Assembly (NCBI GenBank): GCA_947176285.1
Contig: CAMWQF010000153.1
Coordinates: 1 to 6,865 of the forward strand
Source of the DNA: an uncultured Porphyromonadaceae bacterium
Lineage (GTDB): Bacteria > Bacteroidota > Bacteroidia > Bacteroidales > Muribaculaceae
DNA length: 6,865 nt
Direction: 5' to 3'
Within the stretch, counting starts at the first letter, position 1; every line of letters begins with the position of its first letter. The notes beneath the pieces are model-generated. The model did not search any database and had not been told where the DNA came from. It saw only the letters and a list, made by a program, of their open reading frames with translations. The position numbers and the translations under genes were made by a program. This document shows, piece by piece, positions 1-5,561 of the stretch.

Positions 1-52
1 CGTTGCGGAACTGAATCCGCAGAGCATTGATCTTTTTTTCAAATTCGTTCAT
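1..52 (-). CDS. Partial CDS: N-terminus of a second copy of the 129-residue cassette protein
   Basis: The ATG is at 52-50 and 17 codons (MNEFEKKINALRIQFRN) are visible before the gene runs off the left edge. All 52 bases match 1449-1500, the start of the complete copy at 1111-1500, so this is a recent or gene-converted paralogue. It follows its own structured leader (53-260) and promoter (265-296), as the complete copy does. The rest of the gene lies outside the window, so I cannot say whether it is intact. Its function is unknown. The visible part is charged and probably helical. Confidence 0.8.
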   Translation of the reverse strand, partial: MNEFEKKINALRIQFRN

Positions 53-260
53 TTTACGTGTTTTAGTTTGGCATTTAGACAGAAAAACGGCTGTCATATC
101 CCGTCGCCAAACTAAAACACGATTTGTCCCCGAAGAGCAAAAGATGTAAGGATATGACAGCCGTAAGCCGTTTATGTATGGGCATAAAAAATGCCCGAAG
201 AATTTCCGAGCCTTAACCGCGACTCAACGGGATAGACTAACTATCGTGTTTTAATTTGGC
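53..260 (-). ncRNA. Structured leader RNA, cassette copy 1 (S1/T1/S2/T2/S3 switch)
   Basis: This is read on the minus strand, downstream of the promoter at 265-296. In RNA order it has S1 (260-245), a 5-bp hairpin (245-231), a GAGUC/GGCUC hairpin (225-208), a GGGCAU/AUGCCC hairpin with a U5 loop (196-180), T1 (164-150), S2 (121-106), T2 (101-87) and S3 (72-57). The start codon follows four bases after S3. S2 pairs with S1 over 16 bp with one U-G wobble, and with S3 over 16 perfect pairs. T1 and T2 pair over 15 perfect bp. The wobble is legal only in the minus-strand RNA. Copy 2 (1501-1709) keeps every pairing with different S sequences. Pairing S2 with S3 should hide the start region, and S1 should compete for S2. 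The RNA family is not recognised. It could act in cis as a leader switch, or in trans after processing. Confidence 0.8.
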
Positions 261-264
261 ACTG

Positions 265-296
265 CAAAATTAGGAAATATTTTTGGAATGTGCAAA
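265..296 (-). promoter_or_regulatory. Bacteroidota-type promoter of cassette copy 1
   Basis: On the minus strand a TTTG box (296-293) is followed by a 20-base spacer and TAATTTTG (272-265), an exact match to TTTG-N20-TAnnTTTG. The expected transcription start lies four to seven bases downstream, which places S1 (from 260) at or very near the RNA 5' end. Copy 2 has the same boxes, spacing and CAGTGCC start context. Just upstream a 14-bp direct repeat, AATGTGCAAAAAAA (287-300 and 308-321), is offset by 21 bp. No repressor operator of the ATATGG type is present. Confidence 0.8.
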
Positions 297-314
297 AAAA
301 ATGATAAAATGTGC

Positions 315-343
315 AAAAAAACACCCTCGTCGCTACGAGGGTG
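315..343 (-). terminator. Rho-independent terminator of hicAB
   Basis: On the minus strand this is a perfect 9-bp stem (CACCCTCGT/ACGAGGGTG, 343-335 and 330-322) with a four-base loop, followed directly by seven T (321-315). It lies 37 bases past the hicB stop codon. It should insulate the toxin-antitoxin operon from the cassette promoter that starts immediately after it. Confidence 0.9.
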
Positions 344-380
344 AAAGTCAAGATTCAAAATCCTAGAAGGTGTTAATTAA

Positions 381-779
381 TCAGACAAAATGAACTTGAC
401 TCAATTCAGTTGCAAAGGAATGAAATGCCTTATCTATTTTTTCAATCGTGCGAGGTGAAGGATTTCGGTGGCCTGTGATGTAGTGGGAAAGTTGCCCCTG
501 AGCCACACCTGTGACGCGCGATAATCCGGCTAGTGATAATTTCCCTGCATAATAAGCCAGGAAGGATGGGACATCATAGGAAAATGCAAAACTAAGATTT
601 GACACTTCTTCGGGGAAGTCAACACGGAAAGCGTCAATCACGGCTAAAAAATCATCATGCGCCTCATTTGCTGTCTTTCCTTCACCGATCGCGCCGAAAG
701 GGAGATTATTATTGTCAGGCATATAAGCGCTATACATACCGTCCTTAGCGCGTTCTATACATACTCTTATTGTTTTCAT
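381..779 (-). CDS. hicB: HicB-family antitoxin with C-terminal HTH
   Basis: This 132-residue antitoxin should bind and neutralise the HicA mRNA interferase and repress the operon. Residues about 1-70 fit the HicB partial RNase-H-like domain: a strand start MKTIRVCIER, then a turn and a helix with GEGKTANEAHDDFLAVIDAF. Residues about 78-125 form an Xre-type helix-turn-helix (SLAGLSRVTGVAQGQLSHYITGHRNPS). It follows hicA by 51 bases in the same operon, and the gap holds a 10-bp hairpin. The order toxin then antitoxin is usual for this family. A likely DNA target is the 18-bp palindrome at 1059-1076 in the operon promoter. The start ATG at 779 leaves a full-length protein. Family and role are secure from the pairing with HicA. 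The operator assignment is inferred. Confidence 0.92.
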   Translation of the reverse strand: MKTIRVCIERAKDGMYSAYMPDNNNLPFGAIGEGKTANEAHDDFLAVIDAFRVDFPEEVSNLSFAFSYDVPSFLAYYAGKLSLAGLSRVTGVAQGQLSHYITGHRNPSPRTIEKIDKAFHSFATELSQVHFV

Positions 780-797
780 ATCTTTTATATTTTAGGG

Positions 798-825
798 GAG
801 AGGAGCTGATGGTGAAGCTCCTCTC
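798..825 (-). promoter_or_regulatory. Intercistronic hairpin between hicA and hicB
   Basis: The 51-base gap holds a perfect 10-bp inverted repeat (GAGAGGAGCT/AGCTCCTCTC) with an 8-base loop. In the minus-strand mRNA it begins five bases after the hicA stop codon and ends 18 bases before the hicB start codon. No U-run follows, so it is not a standard terminator. It could protect the hicB message or tune hicB translation relative to hicA. Confidence 0.6.
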
Positions 826-830
826 TGTTT

Positions 831-1022
831 TTACTTCTCAAGGCCTGCCGAACGAAGGATAGATTTCAGGGTTCCGGTGGCAACTTCGTGAGTTCCGTGA
901 TTGCTTGTGGTGAACTTTTCGCCGGTATTGGGATTTAGCCATAGCGGGTGACCCGCTCGCTGCTCATCCAGTTCAATCATTCCTGCTTTTCGGAGGATTC
1001 TGTGAAGTTCTTTGTATTTCAT
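831..1022 (-). CDS. hicA: HicA-family mRNA interferase toxin
   Basis: This 63-residue toxin is expected to cleave mRNA in the cytoplasm and to be held inactive by the HicB encoded next. The sequence shows the HicA double-stranded-RNA-binding-like fold: an N-terminal helix (KELHRILRKAGM), the active-site glycine-histidine pair at G24-H25 (family catalytic His near position 24), a strand region with the N-x-x-T-G-E turn, and the family's closing helix GTLKSILRSAGLEK. The length is normal for HicA. The start at 1022 sits just after its own promoter (1049-1080). The conserved histidine suggests an active toxin. The pair may stabilise the element or act in phage defence. That choice cannot be made from the sequence. 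Confidence 0.93.
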   Translation of the reverse strand: MKYKELHRILRKAGMIELDEQRAGHPLWLNPNTGEKFTTSNHGTHEVATGTLKSILRSAGLEK

Positions 1023-1048
1023 TTATGCTATCTGATTAATTAACGACA

Positions 1049-1080
1049 CAAAGTTAATGATATTAATATTAATATCCAAA
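1049..1080 (-). promoter_or_regulatory. hicAB promoter with embedded palindromic operator
   Basis: On the minus strand, TTTG (1080-1077), a 20-base spacer and TAACTTTG (1056-1049) fit the Bacteroidota consensus fully. The spacer contains a perfect 18-bp palindrome, GATATTAATATTAATATC (1059-1076), lying between the two promoter boxes. A protein bound there would block the promoter. HicB carries an HTH, and autorepression is known for HicB antitoxins, so it is the likely ligand. Confidence 0.8.
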
Positions 1081-1110
1081 TTTTTCAACAATTATTTTAT
1101 AAAAAAATTT

Positions 1111-1500
1111 TTAGTCGAAAGATATCTTTGCGGTTCGGTTTTTGCCGATGAGGATGGAGAGGGAATCAATGCCGTCGGCTTCTGCGGATCTGCAGAGAGT
1201 GGCGAGAATGGATCTGATACGTCTTTTTGACGGATGGCGCTCGAGATGTCGGGTATGCTGGTCCTCGAGGAGATCGAGCTGCAGGCGGTAGCAGAGGCGG
1301 TTGTCCTTCATAGCCTGTCTGGTGGCCTCGTATACGCGATGTTTCTCTTCGCGGAGAGCCTCGCGGGCTTCGGGAGTCTTTACCTGGCCGATGGCGGTAT
1401 TAAGGCGGCCGATGGTGCGGTTGGCATCTATCTGGATGCTTACACGCTCGTTGCGGAACTGAATCCGCAGAGCATTGATCTTTTTTTCAAATTCGTTCAT
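1111..1500 (-). CDS. Small basic helical protein of the leader-RNA cassette, unknown function
   Basis: I do not recognise this 129-residue protein. It is strongly charged and probably mostly helical. Residues about 1-95 hold long amphipathic, coiled-coil-like stretches (EKKINALRIQFRNE, EAREALREEKHRVYEATRQAM). A basic patch, RHLERHPSKRRIRS, lies near residues 84-97 and could bind nucleic acid. The tail DSLSILIGKNRTAKISFD may form strands. There is no signal peptide or membrane segment. The ATG at 1500 comes shortly after leader segment S3 (1522-1503), so folding of the leader probably controls its translation. A paralogue with an identical first 52 bases starts at position 52, behind its own leader. 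It may be the regulated effector of the RNA switch, or a protein that binds the RNA. Both readings are inference. No terminator is visible after its stop codon, and the hicA promoter starts about 30 bases on. Confidence 0.85.
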   Translation of the reverse strand: MNEFEKKINALRIQFRNERVSIQIDANRTIGRLNTAIGQVKTPEAREALREEKHRVYEATRQAMKDNRLCYRLQLDLLEDQHTRHLERHPSKRRIRSILATLCRSAEADGIDSLSILIGKNRTAKISFD

Positions 1501-1709
1501 TTTGTTATAGAAGTTTTTGGCGTTTAGACAGAAAAACGGCTGTCATATCCCGTTCGCCAAAACTTCCATAACAGTCCGCTCCGTTGAGCAAAAAGTCACG
1601 TGGATATGACAGCCGTAGCCGTTTATGTAAGGGCATAAAAAATGCCCGAATATGTTCGAGCCTTAACCGCGACTCAACGGCATAGACGAACTATGATGGA
1701 AATTTTGGC
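1501..1709 (-). ncRNA. Structured leader RNA, cassette copy 2 (S1/T1/S2/T2/S3 switch)
   Basis: The order is the same as in copy 1: S1 (1709-1696), hairpin CATAG/CTATG (1695-1681), GAGUC/GGCUC hairpin (1675-1658), GGGCAU/AUGCCC hairpin (1647-1631), T1 (1616-1602), S2 (1573-1555), T2 (1550-1536), S3 (1522-1503), then the ATG at 1500. S1 pairs with S2 over 14 bp with one U-G wobble. S2 pairs with S3 over 19 bp with one bulged A and one wobble. Only the GCCAAA end of S is shared with copy 1, so the pairings are supported by compensatory change. The first hairpin has also covaried (G-C to C-G). The T segments and the middle hairpins are unchanged. CCGTTGAG (1680-1673) also has a perfect partner, CTCAACGG (1588-1581), which is imperfect in copy 1. 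Confidence 0.82.
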
Positions 1710-1713
1710 ACTG

Positions 1714-1745
1714 CAAAATTACAAATTTGTTTTTTGCTGTGCAAA
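1714..1745 (-). promoter_or_regulatory. Bacteroidota-type promoter of cassette copy 2
   Basis: TTTG (1745-1742), a 20-base spacer and TAATTTTG (1721-1714) match the consensus exactly and share box sequences with copy 1. The start should fall near 1710, so S1 is the 5' end of the transcript. The promoter begins only 18 bases after the antirepressor stop codon. The cassette is thus an independent unit, although read-through from the antirepressor is also possible because no clear terminator separates them. Confidence 0.82.
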
Positions 1746-1763
1746 TTTTTCTGCTGAAATTTT

Positions 1764-2294
1764 TCAGTCGAAGAGCGATGGCTGGTCATCGAGACGGTCT
1801 GTCCGGATTTTTGACAGATTTTCCTTCGCTTCCTTCAGCTGCGTCTTTATATTCTTCTCTTCTTCCGTCAGACGGTCTATGATTCCGAGGATTGTCTTCT
1901 CGGCCCGGTTGCTCTCGATCTGCCGGCGTGTCTTGTTCATGAAGTGTATAAACAGGGCATGATGACATTCGCGCTGATAATGCATCAGTATTTCGCGGGC
2001 ATCCTTCGATACGTTATCCGGATGAATGCTCAGAATCCATCCGAATACATATTCAAGTTCTATGCAGACCATTTCGCGATCCTTGCCGTCTGCTCCAACC
2101 GTACGGCTGAGCCGTATGGTTGGTGAGTACAAAGGATGGGCTTTTGCCTTGTCCAGTTGCGCTCCAACGTTTACTCCGAGAGCGTCACAGATGGGACGGA
2201 TAGGCACAATTGTCGAACCATCCACGAGTTCAACGGCGAAAATTTCAACACCGTTGACTTTGCCTATCGATAGGCGATTTTCTTGTTTCTCCAT
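1764..2294 (-). CDS. Phage antirepressor (P22 AR N-terminal-like domain) with C-terminal coiled coil
   Basis: This 176-residue protein is expected to inactivate the element's repressor by direct binding and so trigger induction. From the ATG at 2294, residues about 10-115 resemble the phage antirepressor N-terminal domain: VNGVEIFAVELVDGSTIVPIRPICDALGV, then a central QLDKAKAH helix, ELEYVFGWILSI and a conserved late HYQRECHHALFIHF helix. Residues about 130-165 are a charged coiled coil (EKTILGIIDRLTEEEKN onward). I chose ATG 2294 over an in-frame TTG at 2300 because MEKQ is the more natural start. The gene lies behind its own promoter and a folded leader (2318-2439). An operator for the repressor overlaps that promoter. 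The repressor at 6347-6664 also ends in a coiled coil, so binding through these segments is possible. Confidence 0.85.
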   Translation of the reverse strand: MEKQENRLSIGKVNGVEIFAVELVDGSTIVPIRPICDALGVNVGAQLDKAKAHPLYSPTIRLSRTVGADGKDREMVCIELEYVFGWILSIHPDNVSKDAREILMHYQRECHHALFIHFMNKTRRQIESNRAEKTILGIIDRLTEEEKNIKTQLKEAKENLSKIRTDRLDDQPSLFD

Positions 2295-2317
2295 AATCAA
2301 TGGGTTTAATGGTTAAT

Positions 2318-2439
2318 AAAAAAGATTGATGGGCGACGTCTCCCGACGCCACCCATCGGGTGTCAAAAAATATTTCCGTTGGGAAATTTCTTTTATCTCT
2401 TCACTATCTTAACCATTGCTGTCCGGAAATATCTTTTGA
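2318..2439 (-). promoter_or_regulatory. Folded leader and possible attenuator of the antirepressor gene
   Basis: Near the RNA 5' end, a 16-base segment (2439-2424) pairs with 2378-2363, giving 15 Watson-Crick pairs and one G-U. The enclosed loop holds AATGGTTAA (2417-2409), which is complementary to TTAACCATT (2316-2308), 14 bases before the start codon. Between them lies a 13-bp hairpin (2357-2328) with a GGGA-type loop and two wobble pairs that are valid only on the minus strand. It is followed after four bases by U6 (2323-2318). A competing small hairpin, CACCC-GAT-GGGTG (2362-2350), overlaps its 5' arm. This reads as a conditional terminator or translation switch. The four-base gap before the U-run weakens the terminator call. 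Confidence 0.6.
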
Positions 2440-2444
2440 CTCAG

Positions 2445-2478
2445 CAAAGTTAGTGATAATTTTTGAATATATGGCAAA
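2445..2478 (-). promoter_or_regulatory. Antirepressor promoter
   Basis: On the minus strand, TTTG (2478-2475) is followed by a 22-base spacer and TAACTTTG (2452-2445). The -7 box is a full match, and the spacing is at the long end of the usual range. The start should fall near 2438-2441, at the beginning of the folded leader. The -33 box is inside the operator at 2469-2489. Confidence 0.72.
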
Positions 2479-2489
2479 TTTTACCATAT
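2469..2489. promoter_or_regulatory. Operator site O1, ATATGG-N9-CCATAT
   Basis: This is an inverted repeat with 6-bp arms and an AT-rich 9-bp centre, overlapping the -33 box of the antirepressor promoter. The same arms, spacing and similar centre (TAAAATTTG on the minus strand against TAAAAATTT) recur at 6300-6320 next to the repressor gene. A dimer of that HTH repressor is the most likely ligand. Binding here would shut off the antirepressor. Confidence 0.65.
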
Positions 2490-2545
2490 GATTTTAAATA
2501 TTCTCACATCTTAGTAATTTTCTTACATCTGAATTGTTGTTCCGG

Positions 2546-5500
2546 TCATTGTCCGTAAGCGTCGCGCTCGTCTTCGAGCATCTGTGACAATACATCGTTG
2601 TAGTCGCCCTGCCCGGGAGCCGGAGGGGGCGCGGGGGCGAAGACGGAAGCAAGCGAGCCATTAGCCGGAACGCCCATCTTCTCGGTGGAGTCGTTGAGCG
2701 GCAGCTTCGCCTTTTCTGCCTTGACAGATCTGAGATAGACCATTTCTTTTTGTTCCATTGCACCACTTGATGATTTGACCCTCTTGAGTATTCTGCCTGA
2801 AGAGTTGAGCAGGTCTTCAGGATTGAAAGATGCAATCCAATCGCATGTGTAGCAAAACCCAATGAGAGACTTCTTAAACCGTTGCATGGTGATCTTGGAA
2901 ACGCCGGAAAACGATTTGTAGGCGTTGAAAGCTTCTTCCTTGACGATTAGCCTGTCAAGGTTGTCGCCTTCCTCAGAGAAGTAGACTTCTGCCCAATTGA
3001 GGAAGTTTTCCGACATGTCGTGCCTGTACTTGCGGTATTTTATATTTGTGATATCCGGCTCAATCTTGATGGGGCTGTCGGACAAAGAGAGATAGAACTT
3101 GGTGCACTGCATGAGGAAATTTAAATCCGCATCCCATTCCGCTTCCGTATAGTTCTCCCGGAATAATGTCTTCCCGAAGTCGTCTGCTATCGTGCGCGTC
3201 TCAAGATAGTCGTTGTCGTCAGTGCTCTGATGATAGTAGTCGGAGAAAGTCACAAAGATCATTCGCCTTACTGTGGATGGGTCAAACTCCTGAGGCACAT
3301 AGTTGGAGTTGAATGCAAATTTTGGAGCATTCTTGAATGGAAGACTGTAGCTTTTTATATTCTTGGCGTCGATTACGATGTCAGAACTGATGGTGTCGTA
3401 AAATTCCTTGAATGGGAAATTGTCGGCACAATCATCGAAATATACGAAGTCTGTAAACCTGTCGACACGCTCAAATATGTGCTTATTTCCTAATGGATCT
3501 TTCTGTCGCCCGCTGATCTTTTCTCCATTTATGAGATTGCGCATGGCCACAAACAGAAAAGATTTACCCGCGCCACCGTTGCACTGGTCGTTTTGACCGA
3601 TGATATTATCCATTAGGAATGGGGCCCATGGACGCGCTTCATCCTTGTATCGATGCAGGAGATAGCCGATGGTAAAAATCTTGTTAATGAGATTTCGCTT
3701 TTGTTCCTGTATTTCCTCGGATGTCAGCCCCTCGCCGGCAATGTCAAACCTGTGGGCTTCGCAGTAGGCTTTACGGGCTTCTTCCTGAGATCCGTCAAAC
3801 CTTTGCTCCATTTCCTTGCGCCAATAAATACGGGAGGAATTGATGAGATACCTGAAGAAGTTAGAACGGATATCGAGCAGTTCAATATCGAAATCCTCGC
3901 TTTTAATATGACCCTCGGGGTGATGGATGCGAAACATATCAGGCAATATACTCACGCTTCTGTCCACTACATCACCCTCCCAAACATAAGATGAAACCTG
4001 CTCTTTTATAGCATTAATTTTCTTGATTCCTCCTGCAGTGACCTCCATTGTGGTGTTTCGGAAATGGAATATCTGGCTTTTTTCTGTACATTTGGAAAAG
4101 TCAAGGTTGAGTTCTTCGATCATCTCAAGGTTGAAGGCACTGAAATAGGGGGAAGTGAGAATTACATTTCTCAATGCGCGCGGTTGGCCATTAGCGACTG
4201 CCCATCTATGTACGAAAGCACGCATATCAGCGGGTTTGACAGCACGCACACGGTTGCCTTCGATGTAAACGAATACCGTTTCTGAAGAATGTTCATCTTT
4301 CAGCCTAAAGAAACCATTAAGCTGAAGGAATCCCATCAGGCATTCAGGATCGAGTTTGTATTTGACTATGCCCTCACCTTTCTTCGGCTGACCGGCAGAC
4401 CAAAACTTTGCAGGGGATGCGGCGGTCATGAGTTTTTTAAAATCCTCCTTGCCGCTGTATATCTCGCACCAGTCGCGGAAATCCTTGCGGGGGCGACCTC
4501 TATGATCTTTGCGCTCGCTCAGGGACGCCGGGAGCCAGATCGTGTGGATATCGATGAAGCGCATGGCGAGCTCGCGGCCCTTAATCAGTCCGGTGCTGTC
4601 GATGTCCGGGATGTTGTAGACTGTATCAACCATCCGGGTGATCTGAGAATATTCCCTGTCACTGACCTTGTAGGTCTCGGAGTTGAACCAGAGAGGCCAG
4701 TAGCCGAGTGCCTTGGCGCACATCGAATCGCGTTCGCCGGAACAAATAATGGCTTCCGAAAATTTCTCCGGCTTGAATGTCTTTCCCTCATTCGCCGGAT
4801 CCTGATTGAAACTCTTCTCCAGGTCTTCGTTGTAGCGCTTCCATGCAGCCTCGAGCTCGAAGAGTCCGTTGGTGTACTGCTGGGGCTTCTTGTTGCGCGG
4901 ATAGTAACTGAAGCGGAATTGCTTCTCCACTTCCTTGGGCTTGTAGATCTTGTAGAAGCGGTCAAGTTTGCCGGCGGAGTCTCTGAACCAGCATTCCCGG
5001 ATGAATATCGGATAATGCTCGTTGCTCCAGTTATAGATGAGTTCACGTTCCTTGGTAACACGCGCCACATACTTCGCCCTGTACCAGTGCATGGCTATCA
5101 GATCCTCCTTATCGACACGAGGCCCCATAGTCTCGCATTCATCCTTCGTGAATTCCTGGTCTATCTCCCAGTAGAGTTCCCCTTCTTTCATGTCGGGCCC
5201 GGCTGCCTCCTTTGTGATCAAGGGTCGGTTGACTGACTTGTTCAGTTCGTCGGATACTCCGAAAGTAGCCGCCAGATCAATGACTGCTTCCGCAAAATTT
5301 AAGCCACTCTGCTCCATGTGGATATCGATGGGTGCCTTTGCGTGACCTTCATCTCCAAAGTCAGTGAGTTTCCACACTTCATATCCCTGTTTCGACTTGA
5401 ATTTCTTAACATACGCTGACGGCGTACGCTCGCCGCGCATACGGAAAGGCTTCCCGGTCTTAGCGGATTCCGCTGCGTCGGGATAATGCATGGTTATTAT

Positions 5501-5548
5501 ATTCAGACCGTCGTCGGTCGCCGCATAGAGCTTATCTAACTTTATCAT
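2546..5548 (-). CDS. Toprim primase / SF3 helicase, replication protein of a mobile element
   Basis: This 1000-residue protein should prime and unwind DNA for replication of the element, comparable in role to P4 alpha or D5-type primase-helicases. The N-terminal 100 residues resemble a primase front domain (FRMRGERTPSA, DFGDEGHAKAPIDI) but lack cysteine ligands, so no zinc ribbon is seen. A Toprim-like domain covers about 262-345, with the acidic motif SGERD (270-274) and IPDIDSTG (313-320). The SF3 ATPase spans about 640-790: Walker A GGAGKS (658-663), Walker B YFDDC (703-707), a sensor-like KFAFNSNYVP (743-752) and arginines RR (761-762). A proline-rich linker (APAPPPAPG, 971-979) precedes an acidic last segment. 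The ATG at 5548 follows a G8 tract. It lies after the two small upstream genes in the same direction. Key ATPase residues are present, so it is probably active. Confidence 0.88.
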   Translation of the reverse strand: MIKLDKLYAATDDGLNIITMHYPDAAESAKTGKPFRMRGERTPSAYVKKFKSKQGYEVWKLTDFGDEGHAKAPIDIHMEQSGLNFAEAVIDLAATFGVSDELNKSVNRPLITKEAAGPDMKEGELYWEIDQEFTKDECETMGPRVDKEDLIAMHWYRAKYVARVTKERELIYNWSNEHYPIFIRECWFRDSAGKLDRFYKIYKPKEVEKQFRFSYYPRNKKPQQYTNGLFELEAAWKRYNEDLEKSFNQDPANEGKTFKPEKFSEAIICSGERDSMCAKALGYWPLWFNSETYKVSDREYSQITRMVDTVYNIPDIDSTGLIKGRELAMRFIDIHTIWLPASLSERKDHRGRPRKDFRDWCEIYSGKEDFKKLMTAASPAKFWSAGQPKKGEGIVKYKLDPECLMGFLQLNGFFRLKDEHSSETVFVYIEGNRVRAVKPADMRAFVHRWAVANGQPRALRNVILTSPYFSAFNLEMIEELNLDFSKCTEKSQIFHFRNTTMEVTAGGIKKINAIKEQVSSYVWEGDVVDRSVSILPDMFRIHHPEGHIKSEDFDIELLDIRSNFFRYLINSSRIYWRKEMEQRFDGSQEEARKAYCEAHRFDIAGEGLTSEEIQEQKRNLINKIFTIGYLLHRYKDEARPWAPFLMDNIIGQNDQCNGGAGKSFLFVAMRNLINGEKISGRQKDPLGNKHIFERVDRFTDFVYFDDCADNFPFKEFYDTISSDIVIDAKNIKSYSLPFKNAPKFAFNSNYVPQEFDPSTVRRMIFVTFSDYYHQSTDDNDYLETRTIADDFGKTLFRENYTEAEWDADLNFLMQCTKFYLSLSDSPIKIEPDITNIKYRKYRHDMSENFLNWAEVYFSEEGDNLDRLIVKEEAFNAYKSFSGVSKITMQRFKKSLIGFCYTCDWIASFNPEDLLNSSGRILKRVKSSSGAMEQKEMVYLRSVKAEKAKLPLNDSTEKMGVPANGSLASVFAPAPPPAPGQGDYNDVLSQMLEDERDAYGQ

Positions 5549-5561
5549 AACTTTTGTTTTA

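Noticed and set aside
180..196. GGGCAT/ATGCCC hairpin as a terminator
   Set aside because: The T run is in the loop, not after the stem. The element sits inside a leader whose gene follows downstream, so it is treated as part of the folded RNA.
208..225. tRNA D-arm-like stretch (GCGGTTAAGGC) in both leaders
   Set aside because: There is no acceptor stem, anticodon arm or T-loop around it. The local fold is a simple GAGUC/GGCUC hairpin, so it is not a tRNA.
57..260. Retron-like or transposon-end reading of the inverted and direct repeats
   Set aside because: No reverse transcriptase or transposase gene is in the window. Wobble positions and compensatory change support an RNA of the minus strand instead.
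1..1760. CRISPR-like array from the repeated blocks
   Set aside because: There are only two long copies separated by genes, with no short regular repeat and spacer pattern.
4289..5236. 315-codon open frame on the plus strand
   Set aside because: It lies wholly antisense to the primase-helicase, whose Toprim motifs are readable on the minus strand over the same bases. The plus-strand product has no recognisable motif and looks like a shadow.
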